Below are positions 8,208 to 16,393 of a DNA stretch of 64,000 nucleotides, piece after piece (within the stretch, counting starts at the first letter, position 1; every line of letters begins with the position of its first letter). Position numbers and translations under genes: made by a program. Source of the DNA: Siderastrea radians. Its lineage: Eukaryota > Cnidaria > Anthozoa > Scleractinia > Rhizangiidae. Location of the stretch: assembly GCA_964017195.1 (NCBI GenBank), contig OZ024888.1, positions 14,036,201-14,100,200 on the forward strand, in the 5' to 3' direction. The notes under the pieces were generated by a model. That model ran no database searches. It was not told where the DNA came from and saw nothing but the letters and a program-made list of their open reading frames with translations.

Positions 8208-8233
8208 AGGAATGTTTTTATGAAATTTGGGTT

Positions 8234-9076
8234 TTACAATAGAATGTTTAGGAGAGGGACGTTTTTGAAGGGTGAGTTCTTGCCCAATAGTAGACCGTTG
8301 CCCTTTTTGGGAGCTTTTTTTTTAGTCCCCATACCGATTGTACCGTTCGGCCAATTTCCATAAAAAGGCGGTGTTCTATACATTGGCATTAACAAACCAC
8401 CATCCTGATTATCATTGGTTAGTTGTGATATAGATCTGGGTGGTCTTTGTTTCGGTTGACCCATCTGAGGGGCACCTTTACCAGTCATCTTCTTTATTGC
8501 CTCAATAGCTAAAGGGACTCCTATTGATGCAAGAAGAGTGCCCAAGAAACCACCTGTTTGTACTTTAGTCGGTTTTATATGAACACCAGAGCCCGTTTGT
8601 AGAGCATTTAATATATCCTTCTTTTGTTTGGTTGTCAAAAGATGTTTATATGCTTTCAACTGATCGATTTTATTTTGTGGTATGAGAAACCCACCAGTTT
8701 GAACACCTTTTCCAGATATCTTCTTAACAATCTGAGATGCTCCTTCACTAGCTGCTCCAGCTAAAGCCGACAATCCAAGAGTCTTAGCAATCGTTGGAAC
8801 AAAACTTCTTCCAAGCGCCAGAACTGTAGACAGAAGAGATCCACCTAATTGCTTTCGAATGTTTGTTTTAGAAAGCTTAATGTCCATTCCCTTTTTCAAT
8901 TTTCTATTTTTTTCCAATCGTTTAACTATATTCTGAGGCACGTATAGAGTGTCATTCCCAGATAGAGAGTCCTTCGTGAGCCTTAGAACTATTGTTTCTC
9001 TTTTATGATACGCGTTACTAAGATTCTTTTTCTGGTTTGGTGATAAACTAACTTTAATTTCGTATAGTTGTGTCAT
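8234..9076 (-). CDS. Minor capsid/core protein (adenovirus pX/pVI-like)
   Basis: 280 residues, Gly- and Lys-rich, with repeated GGFL motifs (near 83, 130 and 170) and the C-terminal signature GLLLGKNSPFKNVPLLNILL, which is characteristic of a Polinton minor virion protein compared with adenoviral pX or pVI. Hydrophobic, amphipathic segments (GGSLLSTVLALGRS, GTLLASIGVPLAIEAIKKM) would suit membrane disruption or binding inside the capsid. The gene lies between protease and major capsid genes. The start is ATG in ACATATATTATATG. The assignment rests on the C-terminal motif and gene order. Confidence 0.75.
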   Translation of the reverse strand: MTQLYEIKVSLSPNQKKNLSNAYHKRETIVLRLTKDSLSGNDTLYVPQNIVKRLEKNRKLKKGMDIKLSKTNIRKQLGGSLLSTVLALGRSFVPTIAKTLGLSALAGAASEGASQIVKKISGKGVQTGGFLIPQNKIDQLKAYKHLLTTKQKKDILNALQTGSGVHIKPTKVQTGGFLGTLLASIGVPLAIEAIKKMTGKGAPQMGQPKQRPPRSISQLTNDNQDGGLLMPMYRTPPFYGNWPNGTIGMGTKKKAPKKGNGLLLGKNSPFKNVPLLNILL

Positions 9077-9150
9077 ATAATATATGTTAGATAAATTCTC
9101 TTTTAAAAAACATATTCATTTAAATTTTCATCCATGTAAAACTTATTTAT

Positions 9151-10440
9151 TTAAACTATCATCAATTCGTTTCCAACTGTCTTTACTACAACCTCACTCT
9201 CGTAAAATACGATGCTATGAGCTCGGACGTTTGCTGCTGGGGCTACATTGAGACGATAATGGAGAATCAACTGTTTAGGATCTCTCGTCACTACCTCTTT
9301 CTGATATGACAAATCGAAATACAATAATCCATACAAACTAGTGAAATTGGATACATTAAGCTGTGTTCCTGAATTGTAATCGTTCTTACGAAATGCATAT
9401 GACATGAGATCATTAAATATCCGTATTTTAGAGTCACTATCATATTCCAACTCTGGGTAAAAAACGTTATTCCCGTATTCAAGCCTACAGCTTGATAGAG
9501 AGCTATTAGCGTCAGCAGCATTCAACTTGAAAGTGTCAAACAAATACGGACTTCTCTCGGTTTCATTATTATTTGGTCCGTCTGTCCTCTGGAGATATAT
9601 AAAAACATGTTTAACGTCATCGATAGCTGGACTGATTTGAAACATATTCTGAATAGCTCTGGTATTTGCTGACTGATTGTAGAGATCTCGCATATATGTC
9701 CAGGTTGTTGGCTTAAGAAACTCTGAAACGAAATTACTATACATGCTGTCTTTTGGGATTAATCTTGGGAGCCAAAGATACAATCTCTTTACTACAACAC
9801 GACCAGGGTCTGTGCCATTTGCCACGTGAATCAGTTCACTGTCTTCGTTAAATGTAAGTTCAATTGTGAGCTGCATCGGAGGCAACATTTTTCTTTCTAA
9901 TTCTTGAAAAAAGCTGTATCTGTTTAAGGGAATCATCTCGTTAATACTTTTAGCTCCTCCGCCGCCGTTATTCTGATTAGCCTGGGTTAAAATACGACGG
10001 GCTTCAAAACCTGTGTTTGTATTTGCTGTAGTTCCATCAGTATCAAGATACCAGAACGAATTCTTCCCAACAGATCTACTAAAATCATCACTGTATTCAA
10101 GGAGATTTTTGACATTCGTTATTCGATGCAAATTATCACTCTCGTATACTATTTTACCAGACGATTTAATAACCATATGTCTGATTAGACTGTGAGATCC
10201 GTTTATCATTGTGATGCGATCCGCTGCAGCATATCCAGTACCATCTGCCCTTTTTTGAAGCTCTTTGGTTACTTCTATATACCCATTGAAAAAATCGAAC
10301 ATTGTCGACCTATCGTTGATTGTGAATCTGTAACCTGTCTTTTTCTGGCTTTGATTGTTAGCAGGTTGCTCAATGACATTATCCAAATGGAAACGAACGT
10401 ATTCATATCGTTGTAGATTTTCATTTGTTCTGAAACTCAT
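9151..10440 (-). CDS. mcp: Double-jelly-roll major capsid protein
   Basis: The 429-residue protein matches the Polinton/adintovirus major capsid protein in length, gene position (between pX-like and penton-like genes) and sequence style: opening NLQRYEYVRFHLDNVIEQ, RYSFFQELERKMLPPMQLTI in the first half and KQLILHYRLNVAP near the C-terminus. It would form trimeric hexon-like capsomers. The frame has no stop or shift, so this copy could still encode a full capsid protein. The start is in CATATAAATG. Expression cannot be judged. Confidence 0.93.
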   Translation of the reverse strand: MSFRTNENLQRYEYVRFHLDNVIEQPANNQSQKKTGYRFTINDRSTMFDFFNGYIEVTKELQKRADGTGYAAADRITMINGSHSLIRHMVIKSSGKIVYESDNLHRITNVKNLLEYSDDFSRSVGKNSFWYLDTDGTTANTNTGFEARRILTQANQNNGGGGAKSINEMIPLNRYSFFQELERKMLPPMQLTIELTFNEDSELIHVANGTDPGRVVVKRLYLWLPRLIPKDSMYSNFVSEFLKPTTWTYMRDLYNQSANTRAIQNMFQISPAIDDVKHVFIYLQRTDGPNNNETERSPYLFDTFKLNAADANSSLSSCRLEYGNNVFYPELEYDSDSKIRIFNDLMSYAFRKNDYNSGTQLNVSNFTSLYGLLYFDLSYQKEVVTRDPKQLILHYRLNVAPAANVRAHSIVFYESEVVVKTVGNELMIV

Positions 10441-10471
10441 TTATATGAGTAGTTAAGATAAAATTCACTTT

Positions 10472-10822
10472 TTAATAACCAGTACCAGATATAAGTCTAT
10501 TCAGAATTGTGTTGTAATCTTCTTGTTTTGGTTTAGTAGGTTTGGTAGGTTTCATTGGTTGTTTAGTTGAACCATGTAATTTTCTCATAATAAGCTCTCC
10601 GCTTTTTTCAGCTGCTTTTTTTCCCAGTTTGTCTCCAGCATGTGAAATACCAGATTCAAGCGCTTTTTTGGCAAAAGGTTTTAAAACCATTTCTGGAACT
10701 TTACTTAACACCCTTCCAACTGGTTTGAATATGTTATCAACAATAATCCCAGATCCTTTATGCTTATAAACAAATCGTCCAAGTTTTGGATGATAAATTC
10801 GCTTGTATTCATACGACGACAT
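10472..10822 (-). CDS. Conserved small basic Polinton protein
   Basis: 116 residues, strongly basic and helical in the middle (KKALESGISHAGDKLGKKAA), opening YEYKRIYHPKLGRFVYKHKG and with a Pro/Lys-rich C-terminal segment (MKPTKPTKPK). It is placed between the major capsid and penton-like genes, the start lies in GTTATATATG and the frame is intact. The composition would fit a DNA-packing core protein or scaffold, but no family with known function is recognised. Confidence 0.7.
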   Translation of the reverse strand: MSSYEYKRIYHPKLGRFVYKHKGSGIIVDNIFKPVGRVLSKVPEMVLKPFAKKALESGISHAGDKLGKKAAEKSGELIMRKLHGSTKQPMKPTKPTKPKQEDYNTILNRLISGTGY

Positions 10823-10840
10823 ATATAACTATTAGTTAGA

Positions 10841-11602
10841 TTAATCTCTCTTCTCTCTTAAAATCAAACTGAATGAAGTGTCACTATGATTAAGATCTAT
10901 GATTCTTCGTTTGCCATCTGTTATATATATCCGAATTTTATTGATCGTATTTTTATTACACGGGTTGTACTGAGCTCGCCGAGGCTCTTGTATGAAACTA
11001 TAACTCGGGGTGAGAGTTGAGGTACTGAAACTATATATAATATCTGACTCTTCACCATCAACAAGACTGTCACTTATCAAATCACAATGAACATTCAATA
11101 TTTCTCTGTCTTGTGAGAGATTAGGAATGTAATCTCCAACATTTACACTACTTGTTTGAATCTTTTTATTGAAACCAATAAGATCATTAAAATTACTTTT
11201 AGTGAGATCTAATCTGTAATTTGAGGCTAGTGTTATTATTGTCCTGAATACAGTATCGTTAAACTCCAGAGTGATTGGATATTGAGGGTTTGATGAGGTT
11301 CCTGTTTTTGTTTTTTCTTTGATTAAATTGTCAAAATCAATGTAATTCCATACTCCAGGGTTGAATATAATTTCCGTCCAATTAGTACCACTATCTGTTG
11401 AATATCTGATTTTCTGATTATCAAGTTCCCTTGTCACATTGAACCAAGTGAATGACATCGAAATGATTCGATCTAGGCCGATTTCATATTGTCTGTTTGA
11501 ATCTAGTATTATCGGATTACTGTATTTGATTGTGAAATCTGATGGTTTATTACCATTTTGGGTTTTTACTGTATGACTGGATAATACAAGTTGTCTATTC
11601 AT
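10841..11602 (-). CDS. Penton-like minor capsid protein (single jelly roll)
   Basis: 253 residues rich in beta-strand-type sequence, with the opening NRQLVLSSHTVKTQNGNKPS and DSNRQYEIGLDRIISMSFTW typical of the Polinton vertex protein, and a conserved C-terminal strand INKIRIYITDGKRRIIDLN. It would occupy the five-fold vertices of the particle. It is next to the major capsid module in the expected order. The frame is intact and the start lies in CATATAAATG. Confidence 0.85.
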   Translation of the reverse strand: MNRQLVLSSHTVKTQNGNKPSDFTIKYSNPIILDSNRQYEIGLDRIISMSFTWFNVTRELDNQKIRYSTDSGTNWTEIIFNPGVWNYIDFDNLIKEKTKTGTSSNPQYPITLEFNDTVFRTIITLASNYRLDLTKSNFNDLIGFNKKIQTSSVNVGDYIPNLSQDREILNVHCDLISDSLVDGEESDIIYSFSTSTLTPSYSFIQEPRRAQYNPCNKNTINKIRIYITDGKRRIIDLNHSDTSFSLILREKRD

Positions 11603-11610
11603 TTATATGA

Positions 11611-12462
11611 TTAGTTTAAACTAAAATAGTTTTTGTATATTTTGTTGTATTGTGGCCTGTTCAAAATAGAGTTTTTCAACAAGATGTCGAGAAGAGCGAC
11701 GCCTGTATTCCGTAGTTCGATGCTATTATTACCGGCAACCATCGAACCGATGATTATTTCCAGTTTTTTCATCATTTCTGTCGGATTATTGAAAAACATT
11801 ACCTGTCCACCTCTTTTTGTTTTTTTCTTCAAACCAGATCCTTTAATATTTTTTAATCTTTGATTGTTGTAATCGATATAATCAGTAATAACCTTTCTTG
11901 TATCTTGAATAATTTTTCTTCTATATTGAGCCTCAGCTTCAGTGATTGAACCACTATTTAATTTTTTAGTAATATTCATCGAATATCCAGAAAGTTGTTG
12001 TCGTTTCTCTTTAGCATCTTTCAAGATTTTTTTCAGATAAGATTTCTTTTTTTGGTCATTCATTTCTTCTTGTTCGAGTCGTAATTCAACATCATCGTAG
12101 TTCGGAAGATTATATTCATCTAAAACTCGGTTAATTTCATCCTCCTCAAGGATTTCGTAATCTGGTACTTCTTGTTCGTATTCTGGAGGAAGATCTTCAA
12201 GTTCATACATATATTTCGGATCTATATCCTTGAGGACATCTTCATAAGATGGAGGTTTTGGAACTATCTGTTTCTCGTTTTCAGGTAAAACAGGTTGATC
12301 AAACAAATCATCCAATCCATAATCAGGCACTTCATCATCAATAGCTATTCCATAATCTGGAACAGGTCGCTTTTTCTTTGGTAATCTTCTCAACGGTGCT
12401 TTTGGGGCTGTAAGTTCCTTTAACTCAGATGTTATAGGTTTGAAAAGTTTCTCTGCCTTCAC
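11611..12462 (-). CDS. Conserved Polinton protein with two PPxY late-domain motifs
   Basis: From a GTG the frame gives 283 residues: a segment starting KAEKLFKPI, an acidic Pro/Tyr-rich part with repeated VPDYG, PPSY (70-73) and PPEY (92-95), a coiled-coil-like part (125-200), a basic Gly stretch, and a helical C-terminal domain (KKLEIIIGSMVAGNN). PPxY motifs recruit Nedd4-type WW-domain ubiquitin ligases; adenovirus pVI uses one during entry, and many viruses use them for egress. No ATG opens the frame. The natural N-terminus seems to be the separate frame at 12459-12581, so the gene is probably frameshifted near 12460-12480. Confidence 0.8.
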   Translation of the reverse strand: MKAEKLFKPITSELKELTAPKAPLRRLPKKKRPVPDYGIAIDDEVPDYGLDDLFDQPVLPENEKQIVPKPPSYEDVLKDIDPKYMYELEDLPPEYEQEVPDYEILEEDEINRVLDEYNLPNYDDVELRLEQEEMNDQKKKSYLKKILKDAKEKRQQLSGYSMNITKKLNSGSITEAEAQYRRKIIQDTRKVITDYIDYNNQRLKNIKGSGLKKKTKRGGQVMFFNNPTEMMKKLEIIIGSMVAGNNSIELRNTGVALLDILLKNSILNRPQYNKIYKNYFSLN

Positions 12463-12581
12463 CCATTTGATCCCATTTGATCAGATATCTTTTTTTGTTT
12501 TATTGTATCTCTTACTGTGTTAATCTTTTTACCAAGCTCGGATCGTTTCTCAGCCATTTCTTTCCATTTGAGTAAACTCAT
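12459..12581 (-). CDS. Displaced N-terminal peptide of the PPxY protein
   Basis: A 40-codon frame from ATG 12581 (context GATATAATG, the shared motif) to TGA 12459-12461. It encodes a helical Lys/Glu-rich peptide beginning MSLLKWKEMAEKRSELGKK. It overlaps the start of the PPxY protein frame in another phase, and no other start motif exists for that protein. Near the junction there is a 10-bp direct duplication (GATCAAATGG twice), a plausible site of an indel. That it is the true N-terminus of the PPxY protein is inferred from position and the start motif. Confidence 0.6.
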   Translation of the reverse strand: MSLLKWKEMAEKRSELGKKINTVRDTIKQKKISDQMGSNG

Positions 12582-12709
12582 TATATCATTTGTTTACATA
12601 AAATTTCATATTTTGTTCGGAAAAATTAGGGTTATCATATATAAAAACGCTCGCATAGCGTGCCGCATAGCGTGTCGCCATGCGATAAAATTGTATAACA
12701 TATTATCAT
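12582..12709. promoter_or_regulatory. Divergent promoter region between the two Polinton transcription units
   Basis: The only head-to-head gap in the element, between the minus-strand capsid block and the plus-strand ATPase block. It is AT-rich and holds a direct repeat CGCATAGCGTG (12652-12662 and 12664-12674) followed by a partly inverted copy (CGCCATGCG). TATATAAAA lies at about 12639-12647, and both outgoing start codons lie in AT-rich ATG contexts. Regulatory function is inferred from position. Confidence 0.45.
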
Positions 12710-13351
12710 ATGAAGATTCAAAATTACGACATTCAAGATGATGAAAACAACGATTTTGTTCAATTAAAGAGTTTCATGCCAAACCGATGTTTCAGGATAC
12801 TTATTTGTGCTCCCTCTGGTGGTGGCAAGACTAACCTTTTGCTTGATATGATATATAAGCTTCTCTATTTTGATAAGATATACCTTTATGCTCGAAATCT
12901 CCAACAAAGCAAATATAAGCATCTGTTGAAATCTCTTGAACCAATATCAAAAGAGGTCGGTTATGACGTAATCGAAGCAAGTAATGATGACATCATCCCT
13001 CTCACAGATTTGTCTGATGAAAACCAAAAATTAATCATATTTGATGAGTATTTGAATACAGGTAAGAAAAATGACGAACGGATACGAGACTACTTCACCA
13101 ATTCAAGAAATAAAAATTGTTGTTGTATATATTTGAGTCAAAGCTATTACGGAACCGATAAAACAATAAGACTGAATAGTTCACATTTTTGTGTTTTTGA
13201 TTTTCCTTCTATAAACGAGCAATCCATGATTTGTCGAGAACTGAACATAAATAAATCAGATTATCAGAAAGCTACTAAGGATCCATATAGTTTTTTGTAT
13301 GTTGATAAGGTCAAAAAAAAGGTAGCCCGAAATTTCGATGAAAGAATATAA
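12710..13351 (+). CDS. A32/FtsK-HerA-type genome packaging ATPase
   Basis: 213 residues with Walker A APSGGGKT (34-41), Walker B KLIIFDEYL (D112, E113) and a downstream sensor-like CCCIYLSQSYYG, matching the short packaging ATPases of Polintons and related viruses. It would pump DNA into the preformed capsid. It leads the plus-strand unit; 11 bp separate its stop from the fibre gene. The start ATG lies in ATTATCATATG. The frame is intact. Confidence 0.93.
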   Translation: MKIQNYDIQDDENNDFVQLKSFMPNRCFRILICAPSGGGKTNLLLDMIYKLLYFDKIYLYARNLQQSKYKHLLKSLEPISKEVGYDVIEASNDDIIPLTDLSDENQKLIIFDEYLNTGKKNDERIRDYFTNSRNKNCCCIYLSQSYYGTDKTIRLNSSHFCVFDFPSINEQSMICRELNINKSDYQKATKDPYSFLYVDKVKKKVARNFDERI

Positions 13352-13362
13352 ACCAATAATAT

Positions 13363-15081
13363 ATGAGTTATACTAACGGTATCCTTAATCATGATGATTC
13401 TCAAGGACTAAGTAAAATAGGTTTAAGAGGTTTACCTGGTATTGGATTTAAATTAGATGCTAATAATGATTATGATATGCAGAATAAAAAATTAGTGAAT
13501 GTAAAACAAGGAACTAATAATGATGATGTGGTTACTAAACAATATATTGATTCTGAAATAGCTAAGATTCCAAGTGTGGATACATCTAAATTTGTTGCAA
13601 TATCTGGTGATACGATGACAGGGTCACTCGTTGTCCCAAAAGACAATTATCCAGTTCATGGTAATCTCAACAAGGTTATCAATTATGAATCGCAAAGAGA
13701 GATATTCTTGTCAAAGAAGGAAGGGGGTCAAATGGAAGCAAATATTGATATGAATAATAATACAATTTTCAATGTGAAAGACCCAACACAGGCAGATCAA
13801 GCCACAAACGAAAAGTATGTCGAAAATCAGCTTGAAAAAAAACTGGATAAAGGATCTGATATTGATATGAAAAATAATTCAATTATCAATCTTGATCTTC
13901 CATCAAACCAAAGAGACGCCGCATGTGTCGAGTTTGTTAACAACAGAATTGATGACATGACACAAAAAAAGTTTCTCAAAGTTGATGGCACCAACAATAT
14001 GACTGGAAACTTGAATTTAAATGAAAAAACAATAATCAACTTGAACACCGATGACAAAGACATAAAATCAGCAGCTAATGTCGGCTATGTCAGCAGTAAG
14101 GTACACGCCGCCAAAGGTGATGTGACTGTAGGGCTGAAAACTTACTTTGACACAAAAATCAAGGAGTCTCACATCACCAGCTCAACCAACAAGAAAGACG
14201 TTTTCAGGTATCTCATGGAAAATGCCGATGAATCTTCAAGTGAAAACAACATAATAGTTGATGGCATTGTTGACTTTTCTGGTTCCCCCCACAATGTCAA
14301 CAAAAAAGCTTATAAATTTAAAATGGGGAAAGACGCTCAAAATGAGTATTCTTCTCGCATTGGCTTTAACATGTTCAAACTTCCAGAAGGCGAGTACACT
14401 TTGGCTATTGAATTTTTCCCTCCAAGCACAACAAATTTGTCAGTGAGTGTCGTTTCCACTTCACTAAATATTGGTCAACAATCAACCAAGCTGTTTGTTA
14501 ATTACAGCAGATCGATTGTTCACTTACATAAGTGGAACATAACTCCTCCCGAATACATTTACATTGACATGCATTGTCAGGGCACTGCAAGTAGCTCCAC
14601 TCAAGGAGTTGGTTATTTGATTGTATATGGAGTCAAAGGATCACAGAGTAATGTAGACTCGGGTGTGTATGATACGGCGTACGTTGTAGAAAATGGTAAA
14701 ATGGTAATGCAAACAGATTTGTCTTTAAATGGGTATAAATTAAGTGGTTCAGTTCATTATATACATGGGTATTTAAATACGAAAAACGGGAACACATTTT
14801 TATTGAATGGTTGTGACAAAATAATTATTCCAAATCATAGCCACATATTAACTATAACAGTGCTCTATTTCAAGCTCAAAAGTAAATATAAGCCTATTTC
14901 TTTAAAAATAAAACACAGTGACCATTTAACTCAATCAATCACTTACACTTCAACCCAATCAACTAAATCACAGACAATAAATATCAATTTAGTACTAGCG
15001 TTTGGTCATTTGGCTGTGGAACTGGGTTCAGTTGTGAAAAATCAAGAACTCTTAATGTTGATTGAATATAGAGTGCCATAA
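13363..15081 (+). CDS. Phage-tail-fibre-like adhesin/attachment protein
   Basis: 572 residues. After a collagen-like GLRGLPGIGF there are repeated modules of the kind found in trimeric phage tail fibres: DYDMQNKKLVNVK, VVTKQYIDSEI, ISGDTMTGSLVV, then NIDMNNNTIFNVKDP, NEKYVENQLEKKLDKG, DIDMKNNSIINLDLP and NNMTGNLNLNEKTI (residues 35-240). The C-terminal 330 residues are beta-rich without a recognised family and probably form the receptor-binding tip. It is the best candidate for the element's attachment protein. The start lies in AATAATATATG directly after the ATPase gene. The frame is intact. Confidence 0.8.
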   Translation: MSYTNGILNHDDSQGLSKIGLRGLPGIGFKLDANNDYDMQNKKLVNVKQGTNNDDVVTKQYIDSEIAKIPSVDTSKFVAISGDTMTGSLVVPKDNYPVHGNLNKVINYESQREIFLSKKEGGQMEANIDMNNNTIFNVKDPTQADQATNEKYVENQLEKKLDKGSDIDMKNNSIINLDLPSNQRDAACVEFVNNRIDDMTQKKFLKVDGTNNMTGNLNLNEKTIINLNTDDKDIKSAANVGYVSSKVHAAKGDVTVGLKTYFDTKIKESHITSSTNKKDVFRYLMENADESSSENNIIVDGIVDFSGSPHNVNKKAYKFKMGKDAQNEYSSRIGFNMFKLPEGEYTLAIEFFPPSTTNLSVSVVSTSLNIGQQSTKLFVNYSRSIVHLHKWNITPPEYIYIDMHCQGTASSSTQGVGYLIVYGVKGSQSNVDSGVYDTAYVVENGKMVMQTDLSLNGYKLSGSVHYIHGYLNTKNGNTFLLNGCDKIIIPNHSHILTITVLYFKLKSKYKPISLKIKHSDHLTQSITYTSTQSTKSQTININLVLAFGHLAVELGSVVKNQELLMLIEYRVP

Positions 15082-15224
15082 ACATTTTTTTCATTCATCA
15101 TATATCACAATGCGGATATCCATCTGATTGGAGTATGGAATGCTTTTTAGAATATATTATCCCAAAAGAAATAAGCGTTGAGGTTTCCGATGAAAAACAT
15201 AATGAATAATCTAAACAATATAAT

Positions 15225-15338
15225 ATGAAAATATCAACTTTAATCAACGAAATTATTGAGAATATAGAAAAAATAGTTCGAAACATCAGAAAATTATACA
15301 TCAGTATTAAGAAATCGTTCAAAAAAGAAAAAATGTAA
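15225..15338 (+). CDS. Small basic helical peptide (37 residues)
   Basis: A short frame, ATG 15225 to TAA 15336-15338, encoding an amphipathic, Ile/Lys-rich helix (MKISTLINEIIENIEKIVRN at its start). It lies between the fibre and the membrane-protein genes, starts in AACAATATAATATG and ends 13 bp before the next start. The shared start motif and the fit into the gap support it; no family is recognised. Confidence 0.45.
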   Translation: MKISTLINEIIENIEKIVRNIRKLYISIKKSFKKEKM

Positions 15339-15351
15339 CCATATAATATAT

Positions 15352-15837
15352 ATGGATAGACGTAAAAGAATATTCAATTGGAACCATGTTTCAGAAAATT
15401 TAACAGAAGATCAAATATCTGAGTTGAAAGCATTGTACAAATTCTACCATAAGCAATACTGGCTCCACAAAGAGTCATTTAAAAGCTTCAAGAAAAAGAA
15501 TATGGCATGTAACATTGGATCTGTTTTATTGATAGTAACTGGGACTGTGGCTGGTGGTGTGACGTTAAACCCCGCTGTACTTGGATCAATATCAGGCGCA
15601 GGGCTTATACTAAAAACATATTCAGAGGTCAAAAATTACAAAAGAAAGATCGAGATGTGTAAATTCGCGTACACTACGTATGAAAAGGTTTTAACTCATT
15701 TACATTCCTTTATGAGAGGACTGGAGTATAATGAAAAAGAATTTCTTGATCATGTCAAAGTTCTTGATGAAATAATCATTGAAATGTGTCCTTTAACTGA
15801 CAAATTTGAAAAGAAATATAATAAGGTATTCATCTAA
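15352..15837 (+). CDS. Two-helix membrane protein flanked by coiled coils (SLATT-like topology)
   Basis: 161 residues: an N-terminal helical region (1-48, basic), a hydrophobic hairpin with two probable transmembrane segments (51-70 and 73-88, joined by a short TLNP turn), and a C-terminal helical region to 161. The layout (helix, two membrane helices, helix) resembles bacterial SLATT effectors or small viral pore proteins, but no sequence motif proves kinship. It starts in CCATATAATATATATGG. Its 3' end overlaps the convergent VLTF3-like gene by 8 bp. A role at membranes during entry, release or host interference is inferred. Confidence 0.7.
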   Translation: MDRRKRIFNWNHVSENLTEDQISELKALYKFYHKQYWLHKESFKSFKKKNMACNIGSVLLIVTGTVAGGVTLNPAVLGSISGAGLILKTYSEVKNYKRKIEMCKFAYTTYEKVLTHLHSFMRGLEYNEKEFLDHVKVLDEIIIEMCPLTDKFEKKYNKVFI

Positions 15838-16393
15838 TAATAGATTTTATTTTATCACCTATCAAAAATTGAATTTTATCCCAATATTTATTATAAAAAG
15901 CTAAAGTTTTTTTCGATTTACTATTTGGAATTTGTTTATGAGGTATCCCCATCATCTTGAATATCTTTATCATAATAAAATTAACGCTAATCATTCTTTT
16001 CCTTGTACCATTAACTTCATTAAGAACCTTACCGATCTCTGTAAACACTCTATCGATCTTATATTTCTGACAGTTTGATATTTTAATGTTATATTTTTCT
16101 TCAATATCGAGTAATATGTTGCTGATGTGGTACTCTCGATGGTAAACAGATTTTCTAATAAATTTATGTCTATTTTCATAAAAATTAACATATTCTTTCA
16201 CATAATTATATCCTTGAACAATACCACAACTTAGACAGGCTAACATCCCATCGTCATTAATAATATACTGATTATCACAGCATTCATCATATTTCGGTTT
16301 TTCATTAGAATCTTCCAATTTTTGGTCACAAAAAGGACAAACAATATCTCCTGATTCTTTCAGTTCATCATGTAATTCCTTGTTACAATTCAT
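15830..16393 (-). CDS. VLTF3-like late transcription factor with N-terminal zinc ribbon
   Basis: 187 residues. Cysteines at 19/22 (CPFC), 38/39 (CC) and 53/56 (CLSCG) form zinc-binding knuckles, followed by FIRKSVYHREYHISNIL and a helical C-terminus (KRMISVNFIMIKIFKMMG...KSKKTLAFYNKYW) resembling the poxvirus/NCLDV late transcription factor 3 family that occurs in some Polintons. It would recruit RNA polymerase to late promoters of the element. The start is ATG 16393 in TATAGAATG. The family call rests on the zinc ribbon plus the helical pattern and is not certain; a TFIIB-like factor is the alternative. Confidence 0.65.
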   Translation of the reverse strand: MNCNKELHDELKESGDIVCPFCDQKLEDSNEKPKYDECCDNQYIINDDGMLACLSCGIVQGYNYVKEYVNFYENRHKFIRKSVYHREYHISNILLDIEEKYNIKISNCQKYKIDRVFTEIGKVLNEVNGTRKRMISVNFIMIKIFKMMGIPHKQIPNSKSKKTLAFYNKYWDKIQFLIGDKIKSIIR

